This document shows positions 1-8,502 of a stretch of DNA of 64,000 nt, piece by piece (position 1 is the stretch's first letter; the number at the start of each line of letters is the position of its first letter). Location of the stretch: the NCBI GenBank assembly GCA_016722295.1, contig JADKGL010000003.1, positions 183,661-247,660 on the forward strand. The letters are read 5' to 3'. Under the pieces are notes generated by a model. It saw nothing but the letters and a program-made list of their open reading frames with translations, made no database searches and was not told the origin of the DNA. Source of the stretch: Saprospiraceae bacterium (GTDB lineage: Bacteria > Bacteroidota > Bacteroidia > Chitinophagales > Saprospiraceae). A program made the translations under genes and the position numbers.

Positions 1-831
1 TCCACCAAATTATCTACTATCCATTTAATACGGTCGTCAATGTCGGGACCTGCTATATAACCAAATAGTTTGCGTAAAAAAAGGATTTGATTTTGGGATT
101 AATTCTGAGGCTTCTTGTCTGCTAAAAGTTGGTAATGTTGGATCGTGCAAACGAGCTGCAAACATACCATAAGCAATGGTTTGTGCATATACATCAGCAA
201 ATCCTTGTGGTGTGATATCGTGAATGAGTATTTGCTTAAAAGCGTTCATCTGGTCTTTCAGTGTACTATCCTCATGATTAGTTTCATCACTAGTCAATGC
301 CTTTTCGATAACATCAGAAAGTAGCCTGGCTTTACCAGCCATCATTTCTGCCAGTTTTTTAGAACTTTTTATGGTTTGCCCTATGTGGGTAGCAAAGTCT
401 TTGATGAGATTTGTAAAAGTTGCAAAGTTTTGAGGTAGCGGAACGATAGTTCCGTTTTGTAATTCAGCGATTGCAATTTTTGTAATAAAAATTCCGTCAA
501 TGTATAAATGGAAGTCTAAATAGTCGGTGAAAATTAGGTTGTTTAGCGAAGTCTTATAACGGTCAAATTGTTCTTTATTACCCGTTTTCTTTGTACCTTC
601 AAGATCTTTGTCGCCAATGTCCTTGGCTTCAATAAACCCTACAGGTATTTCTTTTTTGGTCAGGATATAATCTGGCGCACCACAAGATTGTCTTTTGGGT
701 TCATTGGTCGCTCTTATATCAGGCACTATGCTTTCAATAAGTTGTTGCAGATCTCCGCGAAATGTGTGCTCGGTAGCATTGCCAAGTTTGTACCGTTTAT
801 TTATGCTGTCAATGTATTGATCTAGATTCAT
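1..831 (-). CDS. N-terminal part of a type IIG/ISP-like restriction-modification enzyme (partial, frameshifted)
   Basis: This is the first ~265 residues of a large restriction-modification polypeptide whose remainder lies beyond the left edge. It starts with an ATG at 831. A PD-(D/E)XK nuclease signature is visible (GAPDY with Asp54, then GFIEAKD with Glu68 and Lys70). It is followed by a helical region and the block FADVYAQTIAYGMFAARL, which in single-chain enzymes of this type precedes the N6-adenine methylase domain. The frame breaks at a run of seven A at 76-82 and ends at 37. With six A it continues as NPFLRKLFGYIAG up to the edge, so the apparent stop is not the real end. The run could be a sequencing error or a phase-variable tract. 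The nuclease-methylase assignment is from family knowledge; target recognition and methylase parts cannot be seen. Confidence 0.72.
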
Positions 832-1039
832 TTAATCAGTTGTCGGTTTAAGAAGCGCAAGTTACAATTTTTTGCCAATGGTTTGATGTTCGAACTGTCT
901 TACATGTTATTTTAATATAAACATAAGTAAAATTTTGGGATCAATATTGTTTGCATTTAAAAATTGGCAACGAGACTCGTCTCGTTGAGAATTAAGTATC
1001 AAAACATTAAAAATTTATAAAAAATCAACGGAAATCATT

Positions 1040-1086
1040 AAAAACACACGCATTTTATACAAATTTGTAAAAAACACACGCATTTT
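1040..1086. repeat. 17-bp direct repeat, two copies 30 bp apart
   Basis: The word AAAAACACACGCATTTT occurs at 1040-1056 and again at 1070-1086, separated by 13 bases. It lies between two restriction-modification remnants and may be a scar of a rearrangement, but no flanking element is visible. Confidence 0.6.
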
Positions 1087-1195
1087 TTCAAACATTTACT
1101 GCATTATGCCTCTTTTCCAAGTTGTTAAGTAGTTTTTGGCGAAATAAATATCCTGTTTGCGTACCTTATTACTTTTCCATTTGGTCTGAGTAATA

Positions 1196-1378
1196 TCAAC
1201 TTGGTTGACATTGGAACAGCTTACAATAATATCCTGCATTTTTAAACATTTTGCTTGCCAATTTTTCAAAATATTGGTCCTCATCAATGAACAAAATATC
1301 ATCGGGGTTTTCTCTACACTTTTTGAAAACCAAAATACAAGTAGGAATATACATTTCGTATAAAATATCGGCAGGCAA
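1196..1378 (-). pseudogene. Relic of a type I restriction methylase subunit (HsdM)
   Basis: About 60 codons read LPADILYEMYIPTCILVF followed by KKCRENPDDILFID and QYFEKLASK. This matches the stretch after the catalytic region of HsdM N6-adenine methylases, where GIPTCILVFKKCR, DDILFIDAS and FEK are conserved. The frame is closed upstream by a TAG about 25 bases before the first codon shown, and the similarity stops downstream after ~45 residues. The catalytic NPPF region and C-terminal helices are absent. I read it as a decayed internal fragment. Together with the neighbouring nuclease-methylase gene it suggests an eroded edge of a defence region. The assignment rests on motif resemblance only. 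Confidence 0.5.
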
Positions 1379-1774
1379 AGCTATATTGAAACTTACAAAA
1401 TTCTAATTTTCTATAATTATAACAATCGTACACAAATTTTAAACAATCGAGTTCTAAAGGACTGGCCAAGCTCCTTTTATCCAGTCCATACCATTAATAA
1501 TTCCACACCAAACAAGATGTATAAAAATGGTAATGTATGACAATCCAACACAAAAAATATTAAAAATTATTCTAGAATTTTTGACATATTTTACTTAGAT
1601 TTGTTTTTTTACCAAAACTTAGATTTAAGACTAGTAAGACAGTCTTACTTGACGTTGATTTGTCTCTTATTTTTATAACAAAAAATAAACGACTTTTTAC
1701 TCGTTTTATGAATGATTCCAAACAATTTAAATATATAATCAATAGATTAATAGATAATTAATAAAAAACTAAAA

Positions 1775-2902
1775 ATGGCAAAAGGAAAATTAAGCTCAAC
1801 TGAACAGAAAGTGCTAAAGCCAAAAGTGCGAAAGGTATCACAAGGGGATATTATTGAAGGCAAAAATCCAGAGGAGAAGCGCCAAAATACAGTCAATCAG
1901 AAAATAAAAGCAAAATTGAATAGCGAAGCTGCTGCTTTAAAGGATAAGATCGTAAAGCCAAAGCAATTGAAGCGGGAGCAAGCTGAGAATTATCTCAAAA
2001 ATTTTCCTGAGGAGGAAAGAAAAACGATTCTTGAAATACTGATGAAGGAGAATGGAGATTTGATTTCAAAAAAGCGTCATCCAGATGATGAACTAAATGA
2101 AAATTGGCGCGATGGAGAATATCCATACAAGAATCTCATGTCGAGGAAGAATTATGAGTTTCAGAAATATAATCTCCAAGTTGAATTATTAAAAATGCAA
2201 GCTTGGATTAAAGAAACTGGAGCACGTGTGGTTATCTTATTTGAGGGCAGGGATGCTGCAGGTAAGGGAGGAACGATAAAACGTGTTATGGAGCATTTAA
2301 ATCCACGTGGAGCTCGTGTAGTGGCTCTAGAGAAGCCCACAGAAGAAGAAAAGGGACAATGGTATTTTCAACGCTATGTGAAGCATCTTCCTACTAATGG
2401 TGAGATCGTATTATTTGACCGCTCTTGGTACAATCGGGCGGGAGTCGAGCGAGTGATGGGATTTTGTACTGATTCAGAATATCTTGAATTCATGCGTCAA
2501 GTGCCAGAATTTGAAAGAAACTTGGTGAGAAGCAATATTATATTATTTAAATTTTGGTTCTCTGTAAGTCAAGATGAACAACGTCGACGGTTCAAAGATA
2601 GAGAATCTCATCCTTTGAAGCAATGGAAACTCTCCCCTATAGATAAAGCTTCACTGGATAAATGGGCAGAGTATACTGAAGCAAAAGAGAAAATGTTTTT
2701 TCACACAGATACATCAGACGCACCATGGACTGTCGTCAAATCAAATTGTAAGAAGCGGGCTAGATTGAATGCCATGCGTTATATATTGCATAAATTTCCT
2801 TATACCAACAAGGATCCTAAAATGATTGGTCGTGTGGATTCATTGATCGTAGGAAGATCCAATGTCATCTATGAAAAAGGGGAAAGCTTCGAACCAAAAT
2901 AG
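1775..2902 (+). CDS. ppk2: Polyphosphate kinase 2 family protein (PPK2)
   Basis: This 375-residue cytoplasmic protein belongs to the PPK2 family, which transfers phosphate between inorganic polyphosphate and nucleotides. Residues 158-166 form the Walker A loop GRDAAGKGG. The Walker B/lid region is LFDRSWYNRAG (from residue ~213, Asp215 and Arg216), followed by the conserved DEQRRRFKDR stretch and the family's C-terminal helices. A lysine-rich N-terminal ~100 residues precedes the P-loop core and is longer than in minimal PPK2 proteins. Whether it prefers ADP or AMP cannot be decided by eye. It stands alone, with 115 bases to the next gene. Start is the ATG at 1775, where the basic N-terminus begins; no other start is competitive. 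Confidence 0.93.
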   Translation: MAKGKLSSTEQKVLKPKVRKVSQGDIIEGKNPEEKRQNTVNQKIKAKLNSEAAALKDKIVKPKQLKREQAENYLKNFPEEERKTILEILMKENGDLISKKRHPDDELNENWRDGEYPYKNLMSRKNYEFQKYNLQVELLKMQAWIKETGARVVILFEGRDAAGKGGTIKRVMEHLNPRGARVVALEKPTEEEKGQWYFQRYVKHLPTNGEIVLFDRSWYNRAGVERVMGFCTDSEYLEFMRQVPEFERNLVRSNIILFKFWFSVSQDEQRRRFKDRESHPLKQWKLSPIDKASLDKWAEYTEAKEKMFFHTDTSDAPWTVVKSNCKKRARLNAMRYILHKFPYTNKDPKMIGRVDSLIVGRSNVIYEKGESFEPK

Positions 2903-3017
2903 AGATTAACTTTTTCAAACATCACAGCAAGGAAAAAAAATCTGCATACCATCGCATTGCATTGTTCTTCATGGACAAAATGCACAGTATATTTATTCAA
3001 TAAAAACAATTTAGCAA

Positions 3018-3611
3018 ATGAAAGAATTTTGGAATGAACGCTATGCAGAACCAGAGTTTGCTTATGGAGTATTACCCAATGATTTTTTTAAAAATCAATT
3101 GGACAAACTTAAACCAGGAAGTATTCTTTTGGTATGCGAAGGCGAAGGTAGGAATGCAGTCTATGCTGCAAAAAATGGATGGAAAGTAGAAGCATTTGAT
3201 TCTAGTGAACAGGCAATGAAAAAAGCCCTGCAGTTGGCAGATGAAAACAATGTAACTATAAATTACCAAGTGCAAGACGCCTTAGAAATTGACTATCCAG
3301 AAAATTCATTTGACGTGATTGCAGCAATTTACGCACACTTTCCTGACTCCATCAGGACGACAATCCATAGAAAAATGCAACGATGGCTAAAACCAAATGG
3401 ATTAATCATTCTTGAAGCTTTTAATCTCGATCAAATCGTCAATACAAGTGGCGGCCCAAAAGATATTTCTATGTTGTACGCGATGGATAGACTAAAAACT
3501 GATTTTAATGAATTGTTAATTCTCCAAAATCAAAATGAAGAGATTCAATTGAATGAAGGTAAATTTCACAGTGGTAAAGCTAATGTATTGAGATTTTTAG
3601 CAAAAAAATAA
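3018..3611 (+). CDS. Class I SAM-dependent methyltransferase (TehB-like)
   Basis: A 197-residue cytoplasmic protein with the Rossmann-fold methyltransferase core. The N-terminus FWNERYAEPEFAYG is typical of small TehB/tellurite-resistance-like methyltransferases. SAM-binding motif I is ILLVCEGEGRN (residues ~36-46), motif II is VEAFDSSEQAM (acidic residue contacting the ribose), and FDVIAAIYAHFP corresponds to the post-motif region. The substrate is not evident; family members methylate thiol or metalloid compounds. The gene is followed by the rhodanese/OsmC/thioredoxin cluster on the same strand after ~120 bases, so a role in sulfur or metalloid chemistry is possible but inferred from position only. 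Confidence 0.85.
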   Translation: MKEFWNERYAEPEFAYGVLPNDFFKNQLDKLKPGSILLVCEGEGRNAVYAAKNGWKVEAFDSSEQAMKKALQLADENNVTINYQVQDALEIDYPENSFDVIAAIYAHFPDSIRTTIHRKMQRWLKPNGLIILEAFNLDQIVNTSGGPKDISMLYAMDRLKTDFNELLILQNQNEEIQLNEGKFHSGKANVLRFLAKK

Positions 3612-3732
3612 AATATTTTGGCTTATGTGACAAAGGTTACCATATTCTAAAATTTCCTGTCGCAAATTTGCACTGAAATTGATGAGGCTAAGTCTATATG
3701 GTAGATCGCTTTGTTTTGACAAAATATTTTAA

Positions 3733-3936
3733 ATGGATTTTATATTAAAACATAAATTAAGCATCCTAGGAGTCATCGTAGGATCAATAGGAGGTTACCT
3801 CTATTATCATTATGTGGGATGTGCCAGTGGAACATGTATCATCACTTCGAAACCAATCAACAGCACCCTTTATGGTGCAGTCATGGGAGCGCTATTGTTC
3901 AATAGCTTCGAAAAGGTCAAATCAAAAGAGTCATAA
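3733..3936 (+). CDS. DUF6132 family small membrane protein
   Basis: A 67-residue protein with one or two hydrophobic segments (ILGVIVGSIGGYLYYHYVG and LYGAVMGALLF) around the family signature GCASGTCIITSKPINSTLYG. The two cysteines in this signature face the start of a loop between the membrane segments. DUF6132 proteins commonly sit beside rhodaneses and thioredoxins in Bacteroidota, as here. It is the first gene of the cluster 3733-5592. The molecular function is unknown; the paired cysteines and context suggest handling of sulfane sulfur or redox equivalents at the membrane. Confidence 0.8.
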   Translation: MDFILKHKLSILGVIVGSIGGYLYYHYVGCASGTCIITSKPINSTLYGAVMGALLFNSFEKVKSKES

Positions 3937-3979
3937 ACTAAAGATTATTAAATTAAAAAATATCAAAATCAAATAAAAA

Positions 3980-4264
3980 ATGAGAGTAAAAAAAATCATT
4001 GAAGAAAATCAAGGCACCATCGTTGACGTGCGTACACAAGGAGAATTTATGGGCGGCAATGTCGTAGGATCGATCAATATTCCATTGCAAGAAATTCAGC
4101 AACGAATAGACGAACTCAAAGACTTAAAACAACCCTTAGTGCTATGCTGTGCAAGTGGCAATAGAAGTGGACAAGCCACTCAGTTCCTATCACAGATGGG
4201 AATGGAATGTTACAATGGTGGATCATGGATGGATGTAAATTATTATAAATCTCAAACAGTATAA
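3980..4264 (+). CDS. Single-domain rhodanese
   Basis: A 94-residue rhodanese-fold protein, expected to carry persulfide sulfur on its catalytic cysteine. IVDVRTQGEF gives the conserved aspartate/arginine (residues ~14-23), and the active-site loop is CASGNRSG with catalytic Cys57 preceded by a second cysteine. The C-terminus has the usual NGGSW motif. No signal peptide, so cytoplasmic. It lies 43 bases after the DUF6132 gene and 4 bases before a second rhodanese, which argues for co-transcription. Confidence 0.9.
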   Translation: MRVKKIIEENQGTIVDVRTQGEFMGGNVVGSINIPLQEIQQRIDELKDLKQPLVLCCASGNRSGQATQFLSQMGMECYNGGSWMDVNYYKSQTV

Positions 4265-4268
4265 AAAT

Positions 4269-4583
4269 ATGTTAGAAAGTTTAAAAAAATTATTTGGCTT
4301 CGGTCCAAAAGTTAACTATGCAGAACTTGTTCAGCAAGGCGCTGTCATACTTGATGTGCGCAGCAAGGGTGAATATCAGAGTGGTCATATCAAAGGATCA
4401 ATCAATATATCTGTAGATACATTAAATAACAATTTGAGTAAACTAAAGAAAGATAAGACAATCATCACATGCTGTGCAAGTGGTATGCGCAGTGCAGCAG
4501 CTAAAAATATTTTAAAATCGAATGGCTTCAATGAAGTGCACAATGGTGGTAGTTGGATAAGCTTACAAAACAAAATTGGATAA
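4269..4583 (+). CDS. Single-domain rhodanese (second copy)
   Basis: A 104-residue rhodanese with LDVRSKGEYQSGHIKGS (residues ~29-45) and active loop CASGMRSA containing catalytic Cys69, again preceded by a Cys. It ends in NGGSW like its neighbour. The two are clearly related but diverged, with a longer N-terminal extension here (MLESLKKLFGFGPKVNY). The N-terminus resembles that of rhodaneses paired with thioredoxin in sulfur-relay clusters. The stop codon lies one base before the ATG of the OsmC gene, so the pair is likely translationally coupled. Confidence 0.9.
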   Translation: MLESLKKLFGFGPKVNYAELVQQGAVILDVRSKGEYQSGHIKGSINISVDTLNNNLSKLKKDKTIITCCASGMRSAAAKNILKSNGFNEVHNGGSWISLQNKIG

Positions 4584-4584
4584 G

Positions 4585-5031
4585 ATGGAAGCACATTCAT
4601 ATCAAGTAGATGTCAGTTGGACTGCTGATCGCAAAGGATCATTATGCTCACCAGAATTAACGGCCCATGGAGGTCCATGTGTTGATGTCGCGACCCCGCC
4701 AGAATTTCCAAAAGGAATTCCAGGTATATGGTCTCCCGAACATCTTTTTACTGCAGCGGTAAGCAGTTGTTTAATGACAACTTTTTTGGCAATAGCCGAA
4801 AATTCAAAATTAAGTTTTACTCATTTTTCTTGTAAATCGAAAGGGATACTTGAACAAATTGAAGGAAAATTTATGATGAGTGAAGTGATCCTTGAACCAA
4901 CAGTTACGATATCAGACGAAAAAGATAGAGAAAAGGCAGAGCGCATTTTACATAAGTCAGAAGCGGCTTGTTTGATTTCCAATTCTGTTAAATCTAAGGT
5001 TACGATGTCACCAACAATAAATATTGCATAA
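4585..5031 (+). CDS. OsmC/Ohr family peroxiredoxin-like protein
   Basis: A 148-residue OsmC-type protein that reduces organic hydroperoxides or related thiol-reactive compounds. The two family cysteines are visible: SSCLMTTF (Cys62) and EAACLIS (Cys129), with the arginine/glutamate helix between them. I start at ATG 4585, one base after the rhodanese stop; a TTG nine bases earlier would overlap that gene and adds only three residues. The stop TAA is followed directly by the ATG of the next gene. Its place between rhodaneses and thioredoxin suggests detoxification coupled to sulfur transfer. Confidence 0.88.
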   Translation: MEAHSYQVDVSWTADRKGSLCSPELTAHGGPCVDVATPPEFPKGIPGIWSPEHLFTAAVSSCLMTTFLAIAENSKLSFTHFSCKSKGILEQIEGKFMMSEVILEPTVTISDEKDREKAERILHKSEAACLISNSVKSKVTMSPTINIA

Positions 5032-5289
5032 ATGATAAAAAGAGTATTGAACGATTGGACTTTTACTAGAGCACTATATTTGATTTTGGGCGTATTTGTT
5101 ATTGTACAGTCTGTAATGTTGCATCAATGGGTTGGAGCTCTATTAGGAGCTTATTTTGCATCAATGGGCTTATTTGCATTTGGCTGTGCTGCAGGAAATT
5201 GTTTTGGTGCAAATCAAAATACCGAATTGCAGCAAATCGAGAATATTGATGCCCATGATATAGAATTTGAAGAAGTAAAACGTAAATAA
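5032..5289 (+). CDS. Small two-helix membrane protein of the rhodanese/OsmC cluster
   Basis: An 85-residue protein with two predicted membrane segments (ALYLILGVFVIVQSVML and VGALLGAYFASMGLFAF) followed by GCAAGNCFG, a cysteine pair resembling the GCASGTC motif of the DUF6132 protein encoded upstream, and an acidic C-terminal tail. It resembles the YgaP-like/DUF2892 class of small membrane proteins linked to rhodaneses, though I cannot place it with certainty. It is fused head to tail with its neighbours: the ATG follows the OsmC stop immediately, and thioredoxin starts one base after its own stop. Confidence 0.72.
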   Translation: MIKRVLNDWTFTRALYLILGVFVIVQSVMLHQWVGALLGAYFASMGLFAFGCAAGNCFGANQNTELQQIENIDAHDIEFEEVKRK

Positions 5290-5290
5290 A

Positions 5291-5592
5291 ATGGCAGAAA
5301 AATTTTCAGAAATAATAAAAAGTGACACGCCAACATTAGTTGATTTTTTTGCTGAATGGTGCGGTCCATGTAAAATGATGAAACCCATCTTAAGTGATCT
5401 AAAATCAAAATAGGTGATCAAGCCAAGATTCTTAAAATAGATGTAGATAAAAATCCACAAGTGATGCATACTTACAAAATCCAAGGCGTACCCACACTGA
5501 TTCTTTTTAAAAATGGGGAGATTAAATGGAGACAATCTGGTGTCGTTTCTGCACATGCATTGCAACAAGTTATTACACAGCATTTAAGCTAG
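5291..5592 (+). CDS. trxA: Thioredoxin (single-base frameshift)
   Basis: A 100-residue thioredoxin once one frameshift is restored. The first part reads MAEKFSEIIKS to the active site AEWCGPCKMM (Cys24 and Cys27) and stops at LKSK. The remainder, in the next frame, is GDQAKILKIDVDKNP, then IQGVPTLILFKNG with the cis-proline, to the stop at 5590-5592. One missing A in the run at 5407-5410 joins them as SKIGDQAK. Length and all signature residues are then normal, so this is probably a consensus error in a working gene. It ends the sulfur/redox cluster and probably recycles the rhodaneses or the OsmC protein. Confidence 0.88.
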
Positions 5593-5715
5593 AAGATGAC
5601 TTAAACCTAATGAATTATTTAATGTCGAGGAATAATGACTGTTAAAGGCAATCGTACTCAAATAGTTGAAATTGAAGTGACCATGAATTTCAAAAATTGA
5701 ATAATTATTAATTAT

Positions 5716-7320
5716 ATGAAATTTAAAATTTTCTTTTTATTTGTGCTTACATGGTGTCAAACTGCTTTCCCACAAACAAAACCATTTGACATTTTTCTAG
5801 AACCAATCACTATTTCTGGTTTAGCTGGATTACAAGCTTATGCTTTTGGTCAGCACAATGGTGTATGGTTGCTCGTTGGTGGAAGACTTGATGGGTTGCA
5901 TCGCAGACAGCCTTTTGCTGCATTCGATATCGCAGGAAACAATAATCAATTGATTGTCATTGACCCCGTAGCAAAGCAAAAATGGACAGCACCATTGACT
6001 TCACTTTCTGTATCTATTCGAGAGCATCTGAGTTCTACAAATATGCAATTTCATCAAGAAGGCGATTTTCTTTATGTCATTGGAGGCTATGGATATCATG
6101 CAGCTTCTGGTGAGAAAATTACTTTCAATCATTTGACTGCAATAGATGTTCCAGCTACGATCCAAGCAGTGATGTCAGCTAAAAATTTGAGCAATGAAAT
6201 ACGCCAAATTACAGATCCCTTATTTGCCGTAACGGGAGGCCATCTCAAGAAAATAAATGACAGTTATTTTTTGATCGGTGGACATAAATTTGATGGAGAT
6301 TATAATCCAATGGGGCATGCCACTTATGTGCAAACATATACTAATGCGATTCGAAAATTCAAAATCGCTGATGATCGTGTGACGATTAATATTCTTCATA
6401 CTGGTACGATTGTAGATGAAACAAACTTGCATCGAAGAGACTATAATGCAGTATCTCAAATTATGCCAAACGGAGAAGAAGGTATAACAGCATTCTCTGG
6501 CGTTTTTCAGGTCAATGCAGATTTACCATTTTTAAATAGCGTGGATATTTCAAGCAGTAGTTATACTGTCAACAATAATTTCCAACAATATTTCAATCAT
6601 TACCACTGTGCTGTGTTGCCACTATATTCAGATTCAAAAAAAGAGATGCACAATGTTTTTTTTGGAGGTATTGCACAATATTATTACAGTAACAATATCA
6701 TGGTTCAAGATAATAACGTACCATTTGTGAAGACTATCGCGAGAGTAACTCGAGATTCAGCTGGACGCATGGCAGAATATAGACTTCCACTAGAAATGCC
6801 AAATTACTTAGGATCTAGCTCTGAGTTTATTCCAAATAAAAAACTTGCGCATTATGACAACGAGGTAATTAAGCTTGATGAGTTATTAGGAGATACTACT
6901 ATGGTGGGTTATATTTTTGGCGGTATTCAGAGCACAGACAAAAATATTTTTTTTAGCAACAGTGGACTCGAGAGCAACGCTAGTAATCAGATTTTTAAAG
7001 TTCATTTGATAAAGAATTCAATTGTAGGGACACATGATTTGAATGAACAAAGCATTGGAAGTTTAAAAATGCAACTTTATCCAAATCCAAACAATGGTGA
7101 ATTCACCATAAATTTCCATTTAAATAAAATTAGTCCAACCAAAGTTTTAATTTCTGATATCCATGGAAATATTTTGGAAGAAAAATTCTTAGATCATTTA
7201 CAAATTGGATTAAATTATTATCGAAGTAAAGTAATTGACCCAAACACAGATGGCAACTATATTATTACACTTGAATCCGGAAAGGAAAAAGTGAGTCAAA
7301 AGATTGTTATTGAAAATTGA
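5716..7320 (+). CDS. Secreted T9SS type A cargo protein with propeller-like repeats
   Basis: A 534-residue exported protein. Residues 1-19 are a signal peptide (MKFKIFFLFVLTWCQTAFPQ). The body has recurring blocks such as LLVGGRLDG, LYVIGGYGYH, YFLIGGHKF, VFFGGI and GYIFGGIQS, spaced like the blades of a Kelch-type beta-propeller; this is inferred from the GG-aromatic pattern. The last ~80 residues form a T9SS sorting tail (MQLYPNPNNGEFTINF, ending QKIVIEN). It should cross the outer membrane by the type IX system and be anchored or released. It is a single gene, followed by a repeat-rich convergent spacer. The ligand or substrate is unknown. Confidence 0.82.
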   Translation: MKFKIFFLFVLTWCQTAFPQTKPFDIFLEPITISGLAGLQAYAFGQHNGVWLLVGGRLDGLHRRQPFAAFDIAGNNNQLIVIDPVAKQKWTAPLTSLSVSIREHLSSTNMQFHQEGDFLYVIGGYGYHAASGEKITFNHLTAIDVPATIQAVMSAKNLSNEIRQITDPLFAVTGGHLKKINDSYFLIGGHKFDGDYNPMGHATYVQTYTNAIRKFKIADDRVTINILHTGTIVDETNLHRRDYNAVSQIMPNGEEGITAFSGVFQVNADLPFLNSVDISSSSYTVNNNFQQYFNHYHCAVLPLYSDSKKEMHNVFFGGIAQYYYSNNIMVQDNNVPFVKTIARVTRDSAGRMAEYRLPLEMPNYLGSSSEFIPNKKLAHYDNEVIKLDELLGDTTMVGYIFGGIQSTDKNIFFSNSGLESNASNQIFKVHLIKNSIVGTHDLNEQSIGSLKMQLYPNPNNGEFTINFHLNKISPTKVLISDIHGNILEEKFLDHLQIGLNYYRSKVIDPNTDGNYIITLESGKEKVSQKIVIEN

Positions 7321-7349
7321 AAATAGATACTTGTGAATGGAGAAAAGTG

Positions 7350-7515
7350 GAAAGTGGTAAGTAGTAAGTAGTAAGTTGTTGATGCCAGAATGGCGTTGAC
7401 TTTTTTAACTTACACTCAACTTACTAATTACTAACGACTAATTACTTGTCAAATGCCTGAATAGCTTTTTTTAACTCACGCTCAACTTACTAACTACATT
7501 GCTTTCATCTTACTA
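7350..7515. repeat. Convergent intergenic spacer with repeated AGTAAGT / ACTTACT words
   Basis: Between two convergent genes, words such as AGTAAGTAGTAAGTTG on the left and CTCAACTTACTAA (twice, near 7407 and 7480) on the right are partly complementary and can fold back. The same vocabulary returns in the hairpins after the T9SS paralogues at 15.7, 17.9 and 20.1 kb. It probably serves as a bidirectional transcript end or is a dispersed repeat. Confidence 0.45.
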
Positions 7516-7530
7516 GTTGTTACCATATTC

Positions 7531-8502
7531 TTATTTATAAATCCACACAATGGCATTTGCTAGTGTTTCATTTTCGGAACATGTGATGTCTGGATAAACT
7601 GCTCCTCCATATTTTCTTTTGTTCCTATCTGCAAAAACACTTGTAGCTAGGTTGATACGCGAACCATCTGAAAGTGTATAAGACTCACAGCCAGTTGAAA
7701 CACCAAATGTGGGCACTCCAAAAATTTTAGCGTCCGTATATCCTTTAAACAGTACAGCCATCGCTTCTCCTGAACTTGCTGTTTGATTATTGATTAATAC
7801 CGCTACTTTGGTTTTCCTACACAAAGAAATTAGCTGCTTGGTTTCAGCAAGTATTATAGTGTCCAAATAGGCTTTACCTTGTTCATATCGCCATTCAAAA
7901 GCTTTATTATCTGCACCAACAAAATATCCTTGAATTCCATGATCTAAAAAGCAACCAATCGCAACCATCATTGGCCACATATTCCCACCGAAATTGTCTC
8001 TTAAATCTATAATCCAGCCTTTTATAGTATTGTTGTTCTGTAAAGAAATTCTGTCTATAATTGTCAGAATATATTCATCAGTTTGTTCGTTATTTCCAAT
8101 ACAAAATGGGAGTCTTATATAAGCTATATCAGGAGGTGTAATTTCATCTTTTAAAATTGGAAGTGGTTTATCGCGATCACTTGTTGTACCTTCATTTACT
8201 GCCACAAAGTAACTGTGATTATCCTTTAACTCTTTTACAGCAAAACGAACTGCTGGATAAGTATTCTCAATAGTCTGGCTGTGTGAAGCTAAACGATGCA
8301 CCTCAGCATTAAATTTATCCCAATCAATTTTATTCCTATTAACCGATTTCTCTCTTAGAAGAGACATTACTTCAATTAAATACGCTTCAGCTTTTGGGGC
8401 AATATTTAAACTCTTCTTATTGCTGTTACAACATAGTAATAATATCATGATTGATACAAACAATACTGATGAGATTTTGATATCGAGTATAGATAATCTC
8501 AT
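7531..8502 (-). CDS. S41 family peptidase lipoprotein (C-terminal processing protease-like)
   Basis: A 323-residue lipoprotein with S41 protease features. The N-terminus ends in a lipobox (ILLLCCN), so it is probably anchored to a membrane outside the cytoplasm. The core contains DIAYIRLP, then WIIDLRDNFGGNMWP, and the catalytic region INNQTASSGEAMAV with the nucleophile serine at residue 243 or 244. No PDZ domain is evident between the N-terminal helices and the core, so this is a short form. The gene overlaps the upstream cupin gene by one base (TAATG), implying translational coupling. Substrates are unknown. Confidence 0.82.
   Translation of the reverse strand: MRLSILDIKISSVLFVSIMILLLCCNSNKKSLNIAPKAEAYLIEVMSLLREKSVNRNKIDWDKFNAEVHRLASHSQTIENTYPAVRFAVKELKDNHSYFVAVNEGTTSDRDKPLPILKDEITPPDIAYIRLPFCIGNNEQTDEYILTIIDRISLQNNNTIKGWIIDLRDNFGGNMWPMMVAIGCFLDHGIQGYFVGADNKAFEWRYEQGKAYLDTIILAETKQLISLCRKTKVAVLINNQTASSGEAMAVLFKGYTDAKIFGVPTFGVSTGCESYTLSDGSRINLATSVFADRNKRKYGGAVYPDITCSENETLANAIVWIYK

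Larger units (their letters stand above)
832..1774. other. Gene-poor spacer with an hsdM relic
   Basis: About 940 bases separate the restriction-modification gene from ppk2. They hold an hsdM-like fragment at 1196-1378 and a short direct repeat at 1040-1086. The rest is AT-rich without a convincing gene. A box TAGATTTG at 1596-1603 matches the -7 consensus of Bacteroidota promoters, but no TTTG element lies at the right distance upstream, so I do not call a promoter for ppk2. Confidence 0.5.

Noticed and set aside
1096..1302. 68-codon minus-strand frame overlapping the hsdM relic
   Set aside because: I tested it as the frameshifted continuation of HsdM, but its sequence does not match the expected C-terminal part of that family.
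1596..1603. Promoter of ppk2
   Set aside because: TAGATTTG fits the -7 box, but the nearest TTTG is 12 bases upstream instead of 19-21 and the gene starts 170 bases later.
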